NCBI GenBank assembly: GCA_022592435.1
Contig: JABYQS010000064.1
Location: forward strand, 1-64,000
Length of the DNA: 64,000 nucleotides
Source of the DNA: Cerioporus squamosus
Taxonomy: Eukaryota; Basidiomycota; Agaricomycetes; Polyporales; Polyporaceae
Reading direction: 5' to 3'
Made by a program: the position numbers and the translations under genes. The notes under the pieces were generated by a model, which ran no database searches, was not told the DNA's origin, and saw nothing but the letters and a program-made list of their open reading frames with translations. Shown here in pieces: positions 57,928 to 64,000 of this stretch (position 1 is the stretch's first letter; each line of letters starts with the position of its first letter).

Positions 57928-58854
57928 CGGTTGTTCGTCACTGCCGGGCAACGAGGACCCTTTGGGACTTTCAGTGGGGGCGCCAGGGATAACATGGATT
58001 TACGGACCTGTTCATGTGATACTGCCCTATATATTCATGGTCTTGCTGCGATACACTGAACGGAGCGCAAGAAGGGACTACGTCACATCCATCTTGCTAT
58101 ACACCTTCAGGGCTTCAACCAACCTGCTGACGAAGTTGTATCCTCCAACAGTTGGCAACGGTATCTACCCTCCACTCGTCGAGGACTCAAGGTGGGTGCA
58201 CCGGTGGATGTCGGTGCGTGCTAGAGGACACGACGTACTCGTCCTGAACACGATCGGGGACGAGTAAGAACAGTCTGAGTTGGCTAGTACGCGTGTCAGC
58301 ATCTCCGCGTACCTTCTTGCGGTACAACACACACCTCGGAGATATGCTACTTGGGGCTGGCCGTGGGCATACAGGTCGTGTCTATGACTCTCCCGCCCTC
58401 ACGGATATATTTGATTCGAGGACACTTACCAAAAGGCGAACAAGAGCTTTCACGTGCGTGCGGCATCAAAGCTCGGAGTCGCACTAAGCAAGAGGGGGCC
58501 TGAGACTAGATTCATCAGTGCTCTAGGATATACATGCGTCTGACGGGAAGAGGGAGTCCGCGAGAGCAGTGAACGGATGCGCAGAAGAGGGATTGAGCAA
58601 GAGCGACGAGGGCGGTGAATGTCCGTGATGCAGATCTGGGGTCAAGCGGACGAGAGAGGGGGCCTGTTGTCAAAGGAGGCGCAAGAGATCGTGACTTCGT
58701 GAGGAACAAGGGGAAAGAGGAGCGAGCTGAGGCCATGCACGTGGAAATTCCGATATCCCTCCCTGCCTTTCCGTTCCGCTCGGAGGAGTCACAGTCGCTG
58801 AGGCTCGCTGCCTCAATATTAATGTCTTGCTCGAATTCCGTGCGATGGCCTGTG
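57928..58854. other. Intergenic region holding a CMD relic
   Basis: Apart from the CMD-like fragment at 58081-58200, I see no gene. The stretch from ~58830 matches DNA just upstream of the PPR gene. Confidence 0.4.
58081..58200 (-). pseudogene. Carboxymuconolactone-decarboxylase-like relic
   Basis: About 110 bases match 62022-62130 (the 3' end of the intact gene) at roughly 80%, including aacctgctgacgaagttgta in both. Only the last part of the gene is present. It lies downstream and opposite to kinase-like copy 2, as the intact gene lies after copy 4. Confidence 0.65.
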
Positions 58855-59225
58855 ACCTCCTCGGATCTTTGTGGGCTCGCCTGTCCACTTGCTTGCGTCG
58901 AGGTCTCGCAACATGGCGAAGGTACTACGTAACGGCGCGGAGGTGAATTTTCATGTACGTCTCCCGTTCTTTCGGGTCACCAGGTGTTCTGAGTCGTGTA
59001 TAACGCAGGATATGTTGCAGGTCGACAGTCGGGCTGCTGTCTTTTTAGGCTCTGCATACCTCTGGAAGATACGGTCTCTCCGGCCTCGCTCTAGAGGTGA
59101 TTGCGACGGTTAACGTGAATATCGTCTGGCGCGTGCACCACATCAGACCACATCGCGCCGATGGTCGAAGCGATGTGTCACCACAGGTCACCACGGCGAG
59201 ATCAAGGAGGTGTTCGAGGTAGCCG
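58855..59225 (+). pseudogene. PPR gene relic (exon 1 fused to a middle fragment)
   Basis: 58885-58960 matches PPR exon 1 (tcgcaacatggcgaaggtac, then the GTACGT donor). The following ~70 bases match its first intron. After a deletion, 59045-59220 matches the exon 4 region encoding RHGLSGLALEVIETLKAINI and VVEAMCHHGEIKE, with a small duplication (caccacaggtcaccac). Retained intron sequence shows a DNA-level copy. Confidence 0.75.
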
Positions 59226-59325
59226 AAGGCCACGCCCGAGCACGCATATGTTGTACGGTCGACACCGTCGTCGTTTGTCTCCGCCAACCTCTCACCATCG
59301 CTGGCACACACCACCAGTGGTCAAT

Positions 59326-60406
59326 ATGGACGCAGACCGTCGTTTCGCGTTCGGTGATCAAGAGGGGACCTTGGCTTACCGCCATCGCATGTTATGCTGG
59401 CTCAGAGATGCCACCTTGTCCCCGCTTTCTGCTAGCAGGACATACACCATCAGCCTCGAATCGCCGAATGCACCTTCTTCAACTTGCGCTAGACCCTCGT
59501 CCACGCGCCCGTTGCCTGCACTACCTTTCGGTGTCGCGACGGAGTACGTACTCATCGAGCCTTTACAGCGGGGTACCCACTACCGCTCCGAAGTTTGGCT
59601 TGCTGCCCCGTCTGCACAGTCCAACGGCTCCCCCGCAGCATTCGCCGTCTTCAAGTTCGTCATCCCTTCGCGTGGGGACATCCCTACGGAGGATTTAAAC
59701 GACAATGGGATATTCGAGGACGACCGAGGACGCATATTCTTATTCCCATACGACATGGTGAAGGGTGAAGCAGCCAGCTACGAATCTCTCGCCGACTTCC
59801 AAGGAAGCACGGTGCCGTACTTCTACGGCGTGCATCAGGTTCGTCTCTGACCTGTTCAACCATATGCCCAGTTTCACTATGGGCCGGATTTCACTAACTC
59901 GGAGCTGTCAGGTACTTATGCCCTGGGGCGAGCCTGCGTGGATGCTCGCCCTCGAATGGATTCCATCCCCTCCAGGAAGCCTTTATGCTCTGAATATAGC
60001 ATTGGAGAAGGGCGAGGAGACCAAGTACCGTGATTACGAGCTCTTCATGCGCCTCGTGAGTTTTTACCGACCGTACGTAGCAACATACTCAACAAGCTTT
60101 ATACAGTTCCAGTCTGCTTTGACTACCCTTCAGAGCGCTCACAAACGGAAAGTGAATCATGTCGATGTTCGAGCTGCGAACATCCTGATAGATGAGGCCG
60201 ACGATCAAGTGGTCTTGATAGATTGGACGTCCGACCACTACGTTGACCCCCATGCTCGTAGCGCGTTGCGTTACCTCGACTTGCAATTTCTGATGGTTGC
60301 ATTTGTGGACTCGGGCATCGAACCACAATGGTCTGAGATACGTCGCATCTATTACGAGCAGCTTGCCCCTCCCAGACCGGACGACTCCGAAGACTTGGAT
60401 ACCTAG
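59326..60406 (+). CDS. Kinase-like (PKL-fold) protein, intact copy 3
   Basis: Three exons (59326-59838, 59912-60055, 60107-60406) give 318 aa without interruption. The N-terminal third starts with an FGDQEG motif and has a Ser-rich stretch. Residues ~55-150 contain PLPALPFGVA, EVWLAAPSA and AVFKFVIPSRGD, plausibly the small lobe with the Lys in FKFVIP. The hinge-like QVLMPWGEPAWMLALEW follows exon 1. The catalytic loop is HVDVRAANILIDE (H237, D239, N244) and LIDW has D258. The order HxDxxxxN then IDW fits the kinase-like/aminoglycoside phosphotransferase fold. Substrate unknown, and I know of no described function. It is preceded by a PPR relic. Three sister copies in the window are broken. 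Confidence 0.82.
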
Positions 60407-60746
60407 TGCCACTACCGCACATGTACTATCCTTGGCCCCACTCAGGCCAGTGGTCTTGATGCCTGAGCCCTGTATACGATACTGCTGACGTTTACTCTAT
60501 ATACCCGTTGTCCCGTTGTTCCATGTTCTCGCTGTTATCAAGGTGATATCGTCGCTTCCTCACTGGCAAGTCATAACGGGCCCGGGGGTGGTGGCTATTC
60601 TCACTGCTCGTTACGTTCACTAACGACCTCACCAGTGATCCTAGGCCACGCCTTAACCGCGTGCCAGCATGGCCCCAGCTGAGTGTGTCACATCTTCACC
60701 TGTTTTCCCCCGCTTGCTTCTCACCTTCGCTGGCAGACTCTATAGC
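60407..60746. other. Intergenic spacer
   Basis: 340 bases between kinase-like copies 3 and 4. No feature recognised. Confidence 0.4.
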
Positions 60747-61741
60747 ATGGATCCAAACCATGCCTTCGCATTCGGTGATCAAGAGGGTATGGATGCTTAC
60801 CGCAACGGCATGCTAGGCTGGCTCGAAGAAGCCAGTTCGTCTCCCGGGCTCGCCGTCAGCTCGATGTTCACGTTGACCTTGAAGGGATCGAAGCCACACG
60901 CATGTGCGAGTCCCTCCACCACGCGCCCACTGCATGCTTTACCCTTCCGTGTCGCGACGCTGCAGATGGGCAGCGACTGGCACTCTCAAGTCTGGCTTGC
61001 CCGGAGTACCAGTGCCGCCCCGTGCGGAAATGCGCACGACAGCAAAGCGGCTGTACAGGCTGTCTTCAAGTTCGTGATCCCTTCTCATGGGGACATGATT
61101 GAACAAGTACGGGATACTGGAGGACCTCGGACGTAAATACCGGTTTCCATACGATGTGGGCCCATGGTGAAGGAAGCGGCGAGTTATGAAACTCTCGCTG
61201 AGTCTCCCAGGGCAGCACGTTGCCGTACTTCTTTGGCGTTCATGAGGTTCGTCCATTAACCTGCCGTCCTTGTTGACCTGACTAAGTTTGACTTAACTGA
61301 CAGGTAGTCATGCCCTGGGACGAGCCGGCATGGGTACTCGCGTTCGAGTGGTTCGCAGGGCCAGGGGATTTATGCTACATGAACGAAGTGTTGATACCTC
61401 AAGGGGAGACAAAGTACCGTGACGTGGAGCTCTATACTAACCATCTCGTAAGTCTGCGGCCGAACGGACTACTTATCCTCGCATGCTCATCAGGCCTTCT
61501 ACCCATTTCCGATCCGCTCTAGACACTCTCCCGAGTGCACAAGAAGAGCGTAGATCACCTCGATGTCCGAGATGCCAACATTCTCGTGGACGAGGTCCTC
61601 GACCAAGCCGTTTGGATAGATTGGACATCTAACCACTACTTTGCACCCGGACACCTTGACATTATACGGCAGCAGGAACTGGGTCAACTGGACAACGCAT
61701 TCCAGTCCTCTAACAGCGAATCGCACCACGCTGCGATATAA
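60747..61741 (+). pseudogene. Kinase-like protein, copy 4 (several frameshifts)
   Basis: It begins MDPNHAFAFGDQEGMDAYRN and follows the family to VFKFVIPSHGD. The frame then breaks near 61105-61135, again near 61160 (VGPMVKEAASYE) and near 61205. The middle exon (VVMPWDEPAWVLAFEWF) and the catalytic part (HLDVRDANILVDE, VWIDWTSNHY) are still readable. It is the most damaged of the four copies. Confidence 0.75.
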
Positions 61742-61998
61742 CAGCTAGCTGATGAACTTGATGTCCCATGTTGGTAGAGCCGCTGCGAGGCAAAGAGAGA
61801 CTAAGGCGTTGGGGATGGCGACACATGGTCAACACTTCATGATGGCGAGAGCATACTTCATGTATGTAGTACCGCTATCGTGCGCCTTGTACATTACTTA
61901 CACAGTAACGACGAGGATGTGGAGAGTGGGGTATACTTCAGGATAGCGACGCATGAAGCCGCTCCAAGTGGCTCCTCTCCATGCGCCGGTTAATTGTT
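61742..61998. other. Intergenic spacer
   Basis: 257 bases between kinase-like copy 4 and the stop of the CMD-like gene (convergent). Nothing recognised. Confidence 0.4.
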
Positions 61999-62915
61999 TC
62001 ATTCCGACGGTATGGGCACTGGCACGTCCATCTTGCTATCCACATTGAGGGCCTCGACGAACCTGCTGACGAAGTTGTACCCTCCGATAGTCGCAACGGC
62101 GTCAACCATCTGCTTGTCGTCGAGGAACTGGTGAAGGCTGTCGAAGACGGGCTGCGGGACCTGCACCGACTTGGTAATGAAGTCCGCGAAGAGCATCGCA
62201 GCCTTGAGCTCAGGTGTGAGCGACGACTTCGGCGTGAATTCGGACGCGAAAGCGTGCGTGAGCCGGATTTCCCGCAGCTGCGGAAGAGTGAGGCCTGCGC
62301 TGCGGCCGACGGGCTCGTGTTGCAACCTGGTCTTGGCCGTGAGATGATCGTCGCAGCAACGTGGCGGGGGGAGCCAAGACCCAAGCACTCACCAGACGTA
62401 AGCGGCGTTGTTCAGAGTTCCCGTGCGCAGGATCTGCCCAGGCGACGAAATCTTCCCGTGAGTAGCGATCTCGCAGACTATCTGAAAGAACGCACGAAGA
62501 GCTCTCTCATGGTTGCTGGGAGTGAGTTGTTGTCGCGAATGACTCCGAAAAGATCGTTCCACCCAGCTGCGAGAGGTTCGTCCTGCAGTCTGCGAGGGCG
62601 TAGTGCTCAATCAGTGCGTGTCACAGCTAACCTCGCTCAGAGACTCACAAGACTCCATCCAGATCCAGTAGCGTCCCGTTGTCACGTCGAGCACGGATGG
62701 CGTCCGCGACCTGTCCAGTGGTCTCTGATCAGTCTATCCTTGGCTCTGGGAAGCTGAGGGGGAACACGTACCGCATCGGTCCCTGGGGCCGGAAAGACGT
62801 AGGGAACACGTGCAGGTAAGTTGTCGTCGCGCCTAACAGGCATGTGCTGCGCGAGGACAACGTTCGCGAGCAACGCCAACGCGAAGACGAACCATGCGGA
62901 GCCTGTGGTCAACAT
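61999..62915 (-). CDS. Secreted carboxymuconolactone-decarboxylase-like protein
   Basis: Five exons (62915-62772, 62710-62649, 62589-62496, 62433-62393, 62326-61999) give 222 aa in unbroken phase. A signal peptide is clear (MLTTGSAWFVFALALLANVVLA), followed by a short RRDD segment. The AhpD/CMD-like helical core contains LLQDEPLAAGWNDLFGVIRD, MRELFILRTGTLNNAAYVWL, QHEPVGRSAGLTLPQLREI, LTPELKAAMLFADFITKSVQ and MVDAVATIGGYNFVSRFVEA. The CMD family includes 4-carboxymuconolactone decarboxylases and peroxidase-like AhpD. No CxxC pair of AhpD is seen, and the reaction here is unknown. A TATA box (62957-62964) lies ~42 bp before the ATG. A fragment copy lies at 58081-58200. Confidence 0.85.
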
Positions 62916-62956
62916 ACTGGAGAATGGAGCGAAGGTCGACCTGTGCATCAGGCCTG

Positions 62957-62964
62957 TATATATA
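62957..62964 (-). promoter_or_regulatory. TATA box of the CMD-like gene
   Basis: tatatata (a palindromic match) sits ~42 bases upstream of the start codon at 62915, a plausible distance for a short 5' UTR. Confidence 0.5.
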
Positions 62965-63770
62965 CGATTTGCCACAGAGCGGCGTGACCGCTCGGACGCT
63001 CGCCTGTCCATCGGTGTCTGTCGGGCCCGAGTTCTATTCCCAAGCATGAGAGTGTCCAGAGCGTCGGAAGGACAGTGTGCGACACGGTTTCCGGCGACAG
63101 TTGCTAACTGGGAGAGGCTGTCCTGGATGGAACCAGGAGCATGCGGTAGCGATGATGCGATTCATCAAGGCTCGCACTGTCGATACGTCAGCAAGTAGGA
63201 TACTTACCTAGTGCAACATAATGGCCTCATACTACTCGACTACTCACCAAGTTTTCTCTGCTTAGCAGGTCATCCATGCAGGACATGTAAGTCTGTTCCA
63301 TCGGGTCAGCTCCTCCCCCCCCCGGGAATGCGTGTTTCATGATCACTGTTGTGAACGGTTGATCGTTGTCGTCAGAGTGGTGAGGATGACTTACCTTTCC
63401 ATGTGACGCTAATTTGTCGACTACCTTAGGCCAAGAGGATCATAACCGACCGCATACACATGTTCAACTGATTCTGAGTACAGGATTCATTGCGAGGGAG
63501 GAGTTCAGGATCGCAGGCAAGTTGAAGGTTAACATTGAACGTTGAGAGCCTTGAGGCCAAGGGGGCCCGCCAGGGCCCGCCCGGCGCCCAGCCGGGCCCG
63601 GGCCTGGCAACCCGATGCTGGTGATCTCACGGTCACGCGACCTCAGATCACGCATAATGGAACGCGTCAAAACGCGTCGCGTCTGGAAGCGCTCATAGCT
63701 CTCTTCACAACCATCCTCCACGCCACTCGCCTCTTAGTAGTACCTACCTACATTCTACCGAATCAACATC
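62965..63770. other. Intergenic region with GC-rich inverted repeat
   Basis: No gene seen. A C run (ctcccccccccccggg) lies near 63318-63330. 63569-63585 and 63591-63608 form an imperfect GC-rich hairpin (gccagggcccgcccggc against gccgggcccgggcctggc). ~63620-63770 resembles the promoter of F-box copy A. Confidence 0.5.
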
Positions 63771-64000
63771 ATGCCGCCAAAGAAGAAAGCAAAGACAACG
63801 CACTCGACCAGTGTTTCTTCATCGTCAAAGACTCCCGCCACAGCCAAAGGAGGCACGGCCACCCGGGGTCGCAATGTCCGTGGTCGACGAGGAGGCCTGC
63901 AGGACATGCCGAAGATGCCTCTGGACATCCTATTCGAGGTAAGCGTTAAGTACTTAGCGTTGTGCTCTTAAGCTAACTTGAACTGCAGATCTTCGGTTTT
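63771..64000 (+). CDS. F-box protein, copy B (5' end, cut by window edge)
   Basis: Exon 1 (63771-63938, 56 codons) encodes MPPKKKAKTTHSTSVSSSSK..., then an Arg/Gly-rich stretch and the F-box start LQDMPKMPLDILFE. A GTAAGC donor follows. Exon 2 starts at 63989 (IFGF...) and runs off the window. Exon 1 is in phase, unlike copy A at 53883, so this copy is the better guide to the ancestral N-terminus. Confidence 0.8.

Noticed and set aside
1..64000. CRISPR arrays, bacterial operons, viral genes
   Set aside because: No regularly spaced repeats, and the gene structure is clearly eukaryotic and intron-rich. No capsid, polymerase or integrase motifs were seen.

Overview
The window looks like nuclear DNA from a filamentous basidiomycete, most likely a polypore-type Agaricomycete. 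Genes are split by many 45-60 nt GT-AG introns, intergenic spacers are short and GC is moderate to high. The gene content also fits: a GH16 glucanase, a secreted pepsin-like protease, a large F-box family whose members begin MPPKKK, and lineage-expanded kinase-like proteins. Exon coordinates below were worked out by hand from splice motifs, reading phase and the known shape of each family. Where two paralogues are present, their exons were compared with each other.

Layout. 1-5 kb: a short-chain dehydrogenase (SDR) relic, an 8-exon seven-helix membrane protein (minus) and KTI12 (minus). 5.4-7.4 kb: first NIF/PSR-type phosphatase. 8.9-12.9 kb: a large membrane-plus-coiled-coil protein (minus). 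14.2-16.6 kb: PAM16 and RPA43, head to head. 16.7-22.6 kb: two identical intron-bearing tRNA-Lys genes bracket broken SDR copies and the second copy of the seven-helix gene. A ~1.1 kb element with terminal inverted repeats lies inside the duplicated block. 22.7-29.8 kb: GH16 glucanase (minus), aspartic protease (plus), PHS1 dehydratase (minus), AP-1-like bZIP factor (minus). 31.3-33.4 kb: second PSR-type phosphatase. 36.3-42.1 kb: a LIM-LIM-C1-RhoGAP protein. 42.7-46 kb: a BTB protein, tRNA-Gln and the one intact SDR. 46.6-53.4 kb: a kinase-like gene with an early stop, a PPR protein and the cohesin kleisin RAD21, the last two divergent. 53.9-64 kb: a patchwork of duplicated genes and fragments (two F-box genes, three kinase-like copies, a PPR relic, SDR and CMD relics, an intact carboxymuconolactone-decarboxylase-like gene).

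The window mixes conserved housekeeping genes (tRNA wobble modification, Pol I, mitochondrial import, fatty-acid elongation, cohesin) with unstable accessory DNA. Most accessory genes occur as one intact copy plus decayed copies that keep intron sequence, so they spread by DNA-level segmental duplication and not by retroposition. Repeated local orders (seven-helix gene then SDR; PPR then kinase-like; kinase-like then CMD) show that blocks were copied, often inverted. I found no CRISPR, viral or obvious secondary-metabolite system. The most notable items are the duplication patchwork, the little-known kinase-like family, the inserted element with a visible near-empty site, and unusual gene structures (ATG-only first exons, GC-AG introns, ~1 kb introns).
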